Positions 1-5,141 of a stretch of DNA of 6,848 nucleotides are shown one piece after another. Position 1 is the first letter of the stretch. Each line of letters begins with the position of its first letter. The translations under genes and the position numbers were made by a program. The notes below the pieces were generated by a model that searched no databases, had not been told where the DNA came from, and saw only the letters and a list, made by a program, of their open reading frames with translations. This stretch comes from Parachlamydia sp. (GTDB lineage: Bacteria > Chlamydiota > Chlamydiia > Chlamydiales > Parachlamydiaceae): the NCBI GenBank assembly GCA_021298935.1, contig JAJTHR010000123.1:1-6848 (forward strand), in the 5' to 3' direction.

Positions 1-98
1 AGGTCACGGCTACTTGTTTTTGGGGTGCGCCTGAAAGGCGCAAGTAATTCACCGTGTCCTTTCAGGCAGAAAAGATCACGGCTACTTGTTTTTTGGGT
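1..98. repeat. Interrupted direct repeat, ~72-bp spacing, with hairpin between
   Basis: A 26-base segment at 1-26 recurs at 73-98 with 24 of 26 bases matching; both contain TCACGGCTACTTGTTTTT. Between them lies a tight palindrome at 27-41 (GCGCCT-GAA-AGGCGC), and a 9-bp inverted repeat, CCTGAAAGG (30-38) with CCTTTCAGG (58-66). The first copy touches the window edge, so the array may continue to the left. No reading frame of convincing length crosses it. It may be an intergenic repeat family or the tail of a mobile element; the sequence does not decide. Confidence 0.6.
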
Positions 99-307
99 AA
101 AAACATAGTAGCATAAAGCATTGGATATTAACAACCAGTAGCTAGTAAAGGAATTTGATTTCAGATTTTTTTGAATTTACAGAAAAATTGTTGCTTTATC
201 GACCCCGGCTCGCCGTCTATTATAGACAACACCCAAGGTATCAAGCCTGTGTAAAACTGCTTATGAAAAATATTGATTGTGATGTCATATTTTGATATTA
301 TTTATTT
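99..307. other. Gene-free leader upstream of hicA
   Basis: No coding region is visible here. The stretch is AT-rich apart from a short GC-richer patch around 200-214. A 13-base dyad, GTCTATTATAGAC, lies at 215-227. It could be an operator, since HicB antitoxins bind palindromes upstream of their own operon, but at about 80 bases from hicA this is only a possibility. The probable hicA promoter is listed separately. Confidence 0.5.
273..301 (+). promoter_or_regulatory. Candidate hicAB promoter
   Basis: A -35-like TTGATT at 273-278 is followed after 17 bases by a -10-like TATTAT at 296-301. A start point 6-7 bases later would fall almost on the hicA ATG at 308, so the message could be leaderless. 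This agrees with the absence of any Shine-Dalgarno-like sequence before hicA. In AT-rich DNA such matches arise by chance, so the call is tentative. Confidence 0.35.
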
Positions 308-565
308 ATGAACAAAAAACATCAGCGGACATTGCAAGCGATATTTGCTAAACCAGTTCAAGCAAGTGTAAATTGGAGAGATATTGAATCTTTATTAAAA
401 GCGTTAGGAGCAGATATTCAAGAAGTTAGGGGCTCAAGAGTGCGCATTTTGTTAAAAGAGCAGGAGGCGGTTTTTCATCGTCCACATCCGCAAAAAGAAA
501 CAGATAAGGGGGCCCTTGTTTCAGTTCGAAGATTTTTAGAAAATGCAGGAGTAAAGCCATGTTAA
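308..565 (+). CDS. hicA: HicA-family toxin (putative mRNA interferase)
   Basis: This 85-residue protein has the size and pattern of HicA toxins, small double-stranded-RNA-binding-fold proteins that cleave mRNA when not neutralised by HicB. The N-terminal helix region (about 8-35, including VNWRDIESLLKALG) precedes a strand segment, RGSRVRILL (41-49), and the block FHRPHP at 56-61, then a C-terminal helix SVRRFLENAGV (72-82). In many HicA proteins the catalytic histidine lies in a G-S-H motif. Here that position reads GSR (42-44), and His57 or His60 is the plausible active residue, as in the subgroup with the FHRPHP signature. The start at 308 matches the usual N-terminus of this subgroup but lacks a ribosome binding site. 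The gene overlaps hicB by 7 bases, giving a toxin-first operon. Confidence 0.9.
   Translation: MNKKHQRTLQAIFAKPVQASVNWRDIESLLKALGADIQEVRGSRVRILLKEQEAVFHRPHPQKETDKGALVSVRRFLENAGVKPC
547..551 (+). promoter_or_regulatory. Ribosome binding site of hicB inside hicA
   Basis: AGGAG lies 7 bases before the hicB ATG at 559, inside the last codons of hicA. hicA itself has no such site. The antitoxin therefore appears to have the stronger translation signal, which would favour an excess of antitoxin over toxin from one message. Confidence 0.6.
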
Positions 566-873
566 AATACAAAGGCTATTCAGGTTATGTCATTTATGAT
601 GATGAAGCACGAATTTTTCATGGTGAAGTAGCTGGATTAAAAGCAGTTATTACTTTTCAAGGAACAACCGTTGATGAAATCGAGCAAGCATTTAAGGATT
701 CAGTTGATGATTATCTTGATTGGTGTATAGAAAGAAAAGTGGATCCAGAAACATCCTATTCGGGCAAATTTAGTTTAAGAATGCCGCCTGATCTCTACGT
801 CAAAATTGCCTGTCAGGCAGCCCAAAGTGGTATTAGTATTAACACCTATATTGTAAACAAGCTTAATGCATAG
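559..873 (+). CDS. hicB: HicB-family antitoxin
   Basis: This 104-residue protein has the two-part structure of HicB antitoxins. The N-terminal part (about 1-60) is the partly degraded RNase-H-like fold, with GYSGYVIYDDEARIFHGEV (6-24), an inner strand around AVITFQG (29-35), and the helix TVDEIEQAFKDSVDDYLDWC (37-56). The C-terminal part (about 69-103, KFSLRMPPDLYVKIACQAAQ... SINTYIVNKL) is a ribbon-helix-helix DNA-binding domain, which in this family represses the hicAB promoter and holds HicA inactive. The start codon is embedded in the end of hicA (ATGTTAA overlap) and is preceded by AGGAG. Both partners look intact, and the stop falls just before a palindromic mobile element that begins at 884. 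Confidence 0.93.
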   Translation: MLKYKGYSGYVIYDDEARIFHGEVAGLKAVITFQGTTVDEIEQAFKDSVDDYLDWCIERKVDPETSYSGKFSLRMPPDLYVKIACQAAQSGISINTYIVNKLNA

Positions 874-938
874 TCTACAGTTATACCGAAGTGAATTCAA
901 AATTTGGAATTTTGACAAGCAAGCGCCCAAGTTTTACG

Positions 939-941
939 TCA
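939..941. repeat. Target-site duplication of element A copy 1 (TCA)
   Basis: TCA directly precedes the element and recurs directly after it at 1102-1104. With these boundaries the element termini become perfect inverted complements (TACC...GGTA). Confidence 0.75.
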
Positions 942-1101
942 TACCATTTCCCAAAAATAAAACCATAAAGTTGGCTTGTCAGCGCTTCAGATTTAAAAGA
1001 TCTTTTCGAAGTTGATATCTTTGAATATCAACAAGGAGAGGTCTTTTAAAGATGAAGGTGATCACAAGTCAAATTTATGATTTTAATTTCGGGAAATGGT
1101 A
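942..1101. mobile_element. Palindromic MITE-like element A, copy 1
   Basis: This 160-bp element begins TACCATTTCCC and ends GGGAAATGGTA. It is an imperfect palindrome over nearly its whole length, centred on an 8-bp stem (GTTGATAT 1011-1018 with ATATCAAC 1025-1032) around a 6-base loop. It is flanked by a perfect 3-bp repeat, TCA, at 939-941 and 1102-1104, as expected of a target-site duplication. It lies inside element B and so arrived later. Copy 2 at 1290-1449 has the same length and orientation, with only three differing bases by eye. There is no coding capacity. The TNA target pattern is known from some IS5-family groups (IS1031-type), but the responsible transposase is not in this window. 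Confidence 0.88.
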
Positions 1102-1177
1102 TCAGGCAGACTTAATAATTGTGGCTTGCTGACGATGGCAAAATCCAAATTTTGAATTCACTTCGGTAAAAGGCTCA

Positions 1178-1530
1178 CTTATTTTGCTAATTGCAAAGCA
1201 AGCCCTATGATTGACTGATGACATATTCCAAGAGATGGATGATACGGAAATTTTTTTCCAGCCCTGTTCACGGTTTAAGGGATTGCTAATACCATTTCCC
1301 AAAAATAAAACCATAAAGTTGACTTGTCAGCGCTTCAGATTTAAAAGATCTTTTCGAAGTTGATATCTTTGAATATCAACAAGGTGAGATCTTTTAAAGA
1401 TGAAGGTGATCACAAGTCAAATTTATGATTTTAATTTCGGGAAATGGTATAAGCTGCTGCTTGATTAATTCTTTTTCTTCCGCGGCAGAAGCAGTTACTG
1501 GATCACCAAGGTTTGGTTTTAAGGGTGACT
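1178..1530 (-). pseudogene. Decayed copy of the 3' end of the coiled-coil gene, split by element A
   Basis: Bases 1178-1289 plus 1453-1482 match 2145-2285, the 3' end of the intact 389-residue coiled-coil gene, at roughly 94 percent by eye and in the same orientation. The remnant reads EKELIKQQL and, after the inserted element, SNPLNREQGWKKISVSSIS. A one-base insertion near 1229-1234 then shifts the frame and destroys the hydrophobic tail. Upstream of the match the frame stays open without homology to 1530, where a TAG closes it; that part reads like PNLGDPVTASAAEEKEL. The remnant may therefore derive from a paralogue sharing only the C-terminal module rather than from a simple local duplication. 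It is interrupted by element A copy 2. The apparent 70-codon frame at 1102-1314, which borrows a start from the element, is an artefact of these events. Confidence 0.82.
1290..1449. mobile_element. Palindromic MITE-like element A, copy 2
   Basis: This is a second 160-bp copy of element A, in the same orientation as copy 1 and differing at three positions by eye. It is flanked by a perfect 3-bp duplication, TAA, at 1287-1289 and 1450-1452. The insertion is unusually well documented: the same sequence without the element is present in the intact coiled-coil gene, where GATTGCTAAGCTGCTGC is continuous around 2249-2265. Comparison gives the exact boundaries and shows that one TAA was duplicated. 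The insertion lies in the pseudogene remnant, so it probably carried no cost. Confidence 0.92.
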
Positions 1531-1550
1531 AAAGGAACGATATGTCATTT

Positions 1551-1591
1551 ACCACCTCGCCTCCTTTGCTCAGCAAACGGGGCGAGGTGGT
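1551..1591 (-). terminator. Strong hairpin downstream of the 94-residue gene
   Basis: An 11-bp perfect stem (ACCACCTCGCC at 1551-1561 with GGCGAGGTGGT at 1581-1591) encloses an inner stem, TTTGC/GCAAA. It lies about 34 bases past the stop codon of the minus-strand gene at 1625. GC-rich stems in this position usually end transcription, but neither side has a good run of T residues. It may instead be an RNA-stabilising hairpin or another small palindromic repeat. Confidence 0.5.
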
Positions 1592-1624
1592 GAATAGTCA
1601 CAATAATGTTATTCTTAGTATCCC

Positions 1625-1909
1625 CTAACGACGGCCTAATGCTTCTGTAATTCCAGCAAGAATTGCTATAAAAAAACATCCTCCTACTACAGCTCCAATA
1701 ATGCCGACGGCTCCTAAGGTGACTGGAATAGCTGTGGCAACCGTCGATGTAATTTCGCTAAAACCTAACGCTTTTAAGGCTAAGTTGGAAATAACACCCA
1801 AACTAATTCCTCCGACTGCTACAACACATGCATTGCCAGTAAAATTTACGATAGGCGAAATGAAATCATAATCACCGCTTCTTTTGGCAAATTCAAATGG
1901 AAAAGACAT
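1625..1909 (-). CDS. Small protein with two hydrophobic lobes, unknown function
   Basis: I do not recognise a family for this 94-residue protein. After a polar N-terminus (1-20) it has two long hydrophobic, glycine-rich segments, about 27-50 (ACVVAVGGISLGVISNLALK) and 57-87 (VTLGAVGIIGAVVGGCFFIA and onward), separated by a short turn around FSEITST. It ends in a basic tail, LGRR. This predicts a helical hairpin in a membrane with both ends on the same side. Two close hydrophobic lobes are the hallmark of chlamydial inclusion membrane (Inc) proteins, so an Inc-like role is possible but unproven; small holin-like or bacteriocin-like peptides are alternatives. The start is supported by AGGAG five bases upstream (1915-1919). 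The gene stands alone between a likely promoter and a hairpin. Confidence 0.75.
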   Translation of the reverse strand: MSFPFEFAKRSGDYDFISPIVNFTGNACVVAVGGISLGVISNLALKALGFSEITSTVATAIPVTLGAVGIIGAVVGGCFFIAILAGITEALGRR

Positions 1910-1956
1910 TTTTGCTCCTTTTAGTTTGTTAACTCATCTTAACTTCAAAAATGTTC

Positions 1957-1977
1957 GCAATATTAGTAAAATATTGC
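1957..1977. promoter_or_regulatory. Perfect dyad in the leader of the 94-residue gene
   Basis: GCAATATT (1957-1964) and AATATTGC (1970-1977) form a perfect 8-bp stem around a 5-base loop. If the promoter at 2029-2057 is real, the dyad lies within the untranslated leader, 48 bases before the start codon. It could act as an RNA hairpin or as a protein-binding site. On the plus strand it is followed by a short T run, but no plus-strand gene ends nearby. Confidence 0.45.
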
Positions 1978-2028
1978 TGCGCTTTTTAAATGAATTATTT
2001 TCTCTTTTTGCATAAGATGATTGTATAT

Positions 2029-2057
2029 AATATAAAACAATCAAAAAATAAAATCAA
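2029..2057 (-). promoter_or_regulatory. Candidate promoter of the 94-residue gene
   Basis: Read on the minus strand, TTGATT (2052-2057) is followed after exactly 17 bases by TATATT (2029-2034). Transcription would begin near 2022, giving a leader of about 112 bases that contains the 1957-1977 dyad. The surrounding DNA is very AT-rich, so chance matches are possible. Confidence 0.42.
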
Positions 2058-2145
2058 TATAAATTATTAATTCTTCATAGCAAAAAGTCTTATAGGAGTT
2101 AAATAAATTTCCTGATGCGAATGAGTATTTTAATATATCTAGCGC

Positions 2146-3315
2146 TTATTTTGCTAATTGCAAAGCAAGCCCTATGATTGACTGAAGAAATAGTCCAGAG
2201 ATGGAAGATACGGCAATTTTTTTCCAGCCTTGTTCCCGGTTTAGGGGATTGCTAAGCTGCTGCTTGATTAATTCTTTTTCTTCCGTACTTAGCTGAAATT
2301 GCAGGCCGGCAGTTTCGACCCACGTGTGAATGCTTTGCGCACTGGTCAAATCAAGCTGCAGCAGTTTTATTCTCATCCCCTGATTGACCCTGTCCTCCAG
2401 CTCGTTAACTTGAACGCGCAGCTCATGATTTTCACTGCGTAAGCGGATGGATTGGTTGAGAATCTCACGGGCAGTTTGATTCAACTCCTGGCCTTGAAGT
2501 TTATAAGAATTGGCTGAACTTAGTAAGCGATTACAACGCGTTCTCCAAATCGTAGAATCTTCTCTAAAATAAGCTCCTTTTGTTTCCTCCTCTTCTAGCT
2601 TACTAAGAAGCCGACTAACCTGAGCATCGGCTTCTGCCATCCTTGTCCGTCCCAAATAAAGGTCATTTTCTAAGGTCTCTTTTTTTTCATTTAGGGCGGC
2701 GACCTGAGCGGCTACTTCCTGCATTTCCAGGTCTTTAAGTTGATTTGCCTCTTCCATTTCGATAAGGCGGCATTCTTTCGCACTCAATTCTTCCATCAAG
2801 CGTTGCTGTTCAGCGTAAAGCTCTCCCACTTCTTGCTTTAGATCTTCATTTTCCTGGCTTATTACATAAAATTGTTTTTTGAAGCTCAACGACTCTGTCT
2901 TTAGTTCATCAAGCTGAGTCTGGTAATGACCATGCTTTTCTTTGTCTGCTAATTGAAATTTCTCCAGCCTCTCGGTCAAAAGAAGATTATTCTGTGTTAA
3001 ATTTTCGATTTGCTTGCGGTAATCCTCCCTTTCACGGAAAGAGAGAGTGAGGGACTTTTTCATTTCCTCACAAGTTGCCTGCGTTTCTTGATTTTGTTCT
3101 TTTAAGGCTTCTGTTTCGAGCGTTGAATTTCGGTAGTCTTGCTCCAAGGCAGCAAATTTTTTGCTCAAATCAAGATAAACATTTTGGGCTGAAAGTAAAT
3201 CCTGGCTAAGCCGCGTAATTTTTTGCTCGAATCCAGTGCAATCTCTCTCCCTTTGTTTTTCGAAATTTAAAAAAATTTCCTTTAATTCTTGAACATCCGG
3301 AGTGAGCGTATTCAT
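2146..3315 (-). CDS. Long coiled-coil protein with C-terminal hydrophobic tail
   Basis: This 389-residue protein is dominated by heptad-like runs of Leu, Glu, Lys and Gln from about residue 8 to 245, with further helical stretches at 265-320, so it should form an extended coiled coil. The last 22 residues (about 367-388, AVSSISGLFLQSIIGLALQL) form a single hydrophobic segment preceded by WKK and followed by one lysine, resembling a tail anchor. There is no signal peptide. The start overlaps the stop of the preceding gene (ATGA), with AAGGA six bases upstream, so the two are co-translated. The C-terminal module, from about EKELIKQQL onward, recurs in the broken copy at 1178-1482, implying a family sharing this end. 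No enzymatic motif is visible. A structural or secreted host-interacting protein is possible; similarity to SMC or myosin-like proteins is only compositional. Confidence 0.85.
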   Translation of the reverse strand: MNTLTPDVQELKEIFLNFEKQRERDCTGFEQKITRLSQDLLSAQNVYLDLSKKFAALEQDYRNSTLETEALKEQNQETQATCEEMKKSLTLSFREREDYRKQIENLTQNNLLLTERLEKFQLADKEKHGHYQTQLDELKTESLSFKKQFYVISQENEDLKQEVGELYAEQQRLMEELSAKECRLIEMEEANQLKDLEMQEVAAQVAALNEKKETLENDLYLGRTRMAEADAQVSRLLSKLEEEETKGAYFREDSTIWRTRCNRLLSSANSYKLQGQELNQTAREILNQSIRLRSENHELRVQVNELEDRVNQGMRIKLLQLDLTSAQSIHTWVETAGLQFQLSTEEKELIKQQLSNPLNREQGWKKIAVSSISGLFLQSIIGLALQLAK

Positions 3316-4175
3316 TGTTTTCCTTTAAGAATTAAGTGTAAAAATCGAGTAGTCAGAAGGACAATGATTTCAAAAAAAGAAAAAGCAGCAGCTTTGTTTC
3401 TGGCACGCAATTGGCGCACAAGTTTTTGTTCTTTCCGATCCAGAGCTTTTTTTTCTTGTAAATGAGGGTTATTTTGAAAGGGTAGAGGCTGCTCGATCGG
3501 CATTCTTTCAGCGAAGGCTTGAGTGCTCGGCGCCCTTTCTAAACAAACAATCTCTTCATCCACTTTTGGGGTTTGTTTAAGCAATCGGGCATTACAGGCG
3601 CTGATTGTTTGCTTTAAGCTCTCACTTGCCTGCTGATTTTCAAGTGGATACGCAAATCCGTCCTCAAGCATCCTTATCTGATTTCTTAGCGCATTTAAGG
3701 AATGCTTTTGACGTTGACTCTCAGGAGAAAAGGCAGTCATCCTTTCTTCCAACAGTTCCATTTTGGCACGCGCTTTTTTTTGAGCCATTTTAAGAGGTTG
3801 GCAATCGGGAGATGAAAAGGTTTGAAAGGCTCTTGTCATTTTGCGCTGCTGTTTTGCCAAATGGCTGCAGGCTTGCTCCAGCTCTTCCCAATGAGTTCCG
3901 TCTTCTTGAACTTCTTGATTCTCAATGAAATGGATCGGATTGCTTTGCAAGGCGTCCACTAAAGCCCGATTTTCCATTTGAATATGCTGTATATGGCGAG
4001 AGGAGATCTGCAGGTTTTCTATCGAATCGTTGAAGTGACGCATTGCAACTGAAAAAGCTGTTATTCTTTCCTGAAGCTGGTGGCGCTGCATTTGAAGAGC
4101 ATCCCTTTGAACGGTCAGGGCTTTTAAGGTGTGAACGCGTTGATTTGGTATTCCCCTAACAGAATTAGCAGGCAT
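3312..4175 (-). CDS. Coiled-coil protein with C-terminal hydrophobic segment
   Basis: This 287-residue protein has no recognised family. It is rich in Gln, Glu, Leu, Arg and Lys, with predicted helical or coiled-coil stretches at about 14-78, 95-175 and 182-215. A proline-rich patch near 225-240 (MPIEQPLPFQNNP) is followed by a charged helix at 240-262. A hydrophobic segment, AFSFFEIIVLLTTRFLHLIL (264-283), ends in KGKQ, resembling the tail of its downstream partner. The start chosen is the ATG at 4175, because GGAG lies five bases before it; the in-frame GTG at 4181 overlaps that site and is unlikely. The gene follows the helix-turn-helix gene by 44 bases and overlaps the next coiled-coil gene by ATGA, so these form one transcription unit. 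Two adjacent coiled-coil tail-anchor-like proteins suggest a joint role at a membrane. Confidence 0.82.
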   Translation of the reverse strand: MPANSVRGIPNQRVHTLKALTVQRDALQMQRHQLQERITAFSVAMRHFNDSIENLQISSRHIQHIQMENRALVDALQSNPIHFIENQEVQEDGTHWEELEQACSHLAKQQRKMTRAFQTFSSPDCQPLKMAQKKARAKMELLEERMTAFSPESQRQKHSLNALRNQIRMLEDGFAYPLENQQASESLKQTISACNARLLKQTPKVDEEIVCLERAPSTQAFAERMPIEQPLPFQNNPHLQEKKALDRKEQKLVRQLRARNKAAAFSFFEIIVLLTTRFLHLILKGKQ

Positions 4176-4219
4176 ATTCACTCCACTCAGGTTAACTGAA
4201 TTAAAACAAGGGTTGGGTT

Positions 4220-4456
4220 TTAGCGCAAAGTTTTTTTCAGGCTTTTCCGTTTGGTGGGCTTGCCCGGCTGCTCTTTTAATAGGTCTTCAACGGTGACCTT
4301 TCCATTTGTGAGAAGCTCAATTTTTGTCGCCAGCTGGATGCTAGGCCTTCTCTTTCCATAAACGATATTTTTGAGCGAAAATAAATGGATTTCAAGGCTT
4401 TCAGCAAATTCCCGATAAGTCAAACGGTGCTCTTCTAAATATTCTTTTAAATCCAT
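4220..4456 (-). CDS. Small XRE/Cro-type helix-turn-helix protein
   Basis: This 78-residue protein has the layout of a Cro/CI-like DNA-binding domain. LKEYLEEHRLTYREFAESLEI (3-23) covers helix 1 and the first helix of the helix-turn-helix. LFSLKNIVYGKRRPS (25-39) is the recognition helix with the common G-x-R-x-P-S turn, and IQLATKIELLTNGKVTVEDLL (40-60) is the scaffold end. A basic tail follows (KPTKRKSLKKTLR). The ATG at 4456 is preferred, though its AGGAG is unusually close, only one base away. The upstream in-frame TTG at 4468 is possible but has no ribosome binding site. As first gene of the unit with the two coiled-coil genes, it could regulate its own operon and the divergent gene at 4543. 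Confidence 0.83.
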   Translation of the reverse strand: MDLKEYLEEHRLTYREFAESLEIHLFSLKNIVYGKRRPSIQLATKIELLTNGKVTVEDLLKEQPGKPTKRKSLKKTLR

Positions 4457-4461
4457 ACTCC

Positions 4462-4507
4462 TTGACAAATTAAAGATGATTGACTACTACTGGGAGTCTT
4501 TTATTTT
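4462..4507 (+). promoter_or_regulatory. Candidate promoter(s) of the 71-residue gene
   Basis: Two overlapping choices are visible. TTGACA at 4462-4467 is followed after 17 bases by TACTAC (4485-4490). TTGACT at 4480-4485 is followed after 16 bases by TATTTT (4502-4507). Both point toward the gene at 4543. The first overlaps the leader of the divergent helix-turn-helix gene, so its product could control both directions from here. Confidence 0.35.
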
Positions 4508-4542
4508 TTTAGTGTAAAAATCTTATCAGATGCGGGGATTAA

Positions 4543-4758
4543 ATGCGTTCAAAAACTTATTATGTCAAAATTTTAGATTTTAACTACCGATCCAACTTTC
4601 AGCTTCTGGCTTTTCGCTATTTGACCTATGAGGTGGTTTCTTCAAGCAAAAAAATGGCCATCAAGGCGGCAAGGGAGCTTTATATGAGCGGGGCTAAGGA
4701 AAAATCTTCCGAGTCGCTTCCCCTCCTATTGAATATTTTCTCCGTGAACGATTGTTAA
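4543..4758 (+). CDS. Hypothetical 71-residue protein
   Basis: I recognise no family. The sequence begins with a strand-like stretch, KTYYVKILDFNY (4-15), continues with aromatic and hydrophobic segments (FQLLAFRYLTYEVVSS, 19-34), a basic helix KKMAIKAARELYMSGA (36-51), and ends SVNDC. There is no signal peptide or clear membrane segment. The start is preceded by a GGGGA patch about five bases upstream, a modest ribosome binding site. The gene is divergent from the helix-turn-helix gene, with an 86-base gap, and convergent with the chaperone gene, with which it shares four bases at the stop codons. A plausible promoter and coherent composition favour a real gene, but a chance reading frame cannot be excluded. 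Confidence 0.55.
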   Translation: MRSKTYYVKILDFNYRSNFQLLAFRYLTYEVVSSSKKMAIKAARELYMSGAKEKSSESLPLLLNIFSVNDC

Positions 4759-5141
4759 GCCATTTTGGCAGCCTCGGTGCGCCAATAGTCAAGTACGCTG
4801 ACAAAATCTTCGAGTTTTTCCTGGAATTCTTTGTAATTCACGGAGGAGTCAATTTCCAGGGATAAAAGGAGCGATTTGCCATCGGGGCTAAGTCCAACGC
4901 TTGCCCCTCGCGTTCCGCGGCCGTATAAGTTGGATTCCATTGCTTTTTGGGTAAATGCCGGTCCGTTTTTTTCAGGATAGGGCCCAATCGTTCCCTTAAA
5001 CAAGTAGCTGAAATCGGTTTCTTTGAGCTCAACTTTAATATTATCCTCGAAGGGAAGAATGAAATGGCGAGGCTCCGGATTTTCGATTAAATCTTTCATG
5101 TGAAGCTCTCGTCCCAATTGCTGAATCATTGTATCAAGCAT
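4755..5141 (-). CDS. Putative class I type III secretion chaperone (CesT family)
   Basis: The 128-residue product has the length and residue pattern of CesT/SycE-like chaperones. These are dimeric cytosolic proteins that hold the N-terminal chaperone-binding region of an effector before export. Visible features are an N-terminal helix (IQQLGRELHMKDL, 6-18) and strands FILPFEDNIKVELKE (27-41) and FSYLFKGTIGPYP (44-56). Then comes a helix with the family-like NLYG (71-74), the G-A-S-V-G-L-S-P-D-G-K-S-L-L-L-S turn and strands (79-94), and a C-terminal helix YKEFQEKLEDFVSVLDYWRTE (103-123). The ATG at 5141 is preferred because AGGA lies five bases before it; an in-frame ATG at 5153 lacks such a site. 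It overlaps the hydrolase gene by 8 bases. No effector is directly adjacent. The fold match is by pattern only. Confidence 0.78.
   Translation of the reverse strand: MLDTMIQQLGRELHMKDLIENPEPRHFILPFEDNIKVELKETDFSYLFKGTIGPYPEKNGPAFTQKAMESNLYGRGTRGASVGLSPDGKSLLLSLEIDSSVNYKEFQEKLEDFVSVLDYWRTEAAKMA

Larger units (their letters stand above)
884..1168. mobile_element. Palindromic MITE-like element B, interrupted by element A
   Basis: The ends are long inverted repeats. The left end (TACCGAAGTGAATTCAAAAT..., from 884) and the reverse complement of the right end (finishing at 1168) agree over their first 25 bases. After one further unmatched base they agree again over TTTTG, with partial similarity further in (CAAGCAAGC against CAGCAAGCC). 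The central part is replaced by a complete 160-bp element A with its target duplication. Removing these 163 bases leaves an element of about 122 bp, too short to encode a protein. The left flank is TTA, but the right flank is AAA, so a target duplication cannot be confirmed. The small size, palindromic form and lack of a gene fit a non-autonomous miniature transposable element. Confidence 0.75.

Noticed and set aside
229..242. A further right end of the TACC/TNA family (GGTA followed by TCA)
   Set aside because: No partner TACC left end or palindromic arm was found at a suitable distance, so it is probably a chance match.
241..270. End of an insertion sequence suggested by CTGTGTAAAAC
   Set aside because: The motif is short, and no matching inverted end or transposase remnant was seen nearby.
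1102..1314. Minus-strand 70-codon open frame
   Set aside because: It starts inside element A copy 2, runs through the frameshifted pseudogene remnant and ends in element B. It is a chimera of repeats with no ribosome binding site.
3605..3793. Plus-strand 62-codon frame inside the 287-residue coiled-coil gene
   Set aside because: It is antisense to a longer, better supported gene and shows no domain or ribosome binding site.
4457..4468. Upstream TTG start for the helix-turn-helix gene
   Set aside because: No ribosome binding site precedes it, and AAGGAG lies between it and the ATG, so the ATG at 4456 is more likely.
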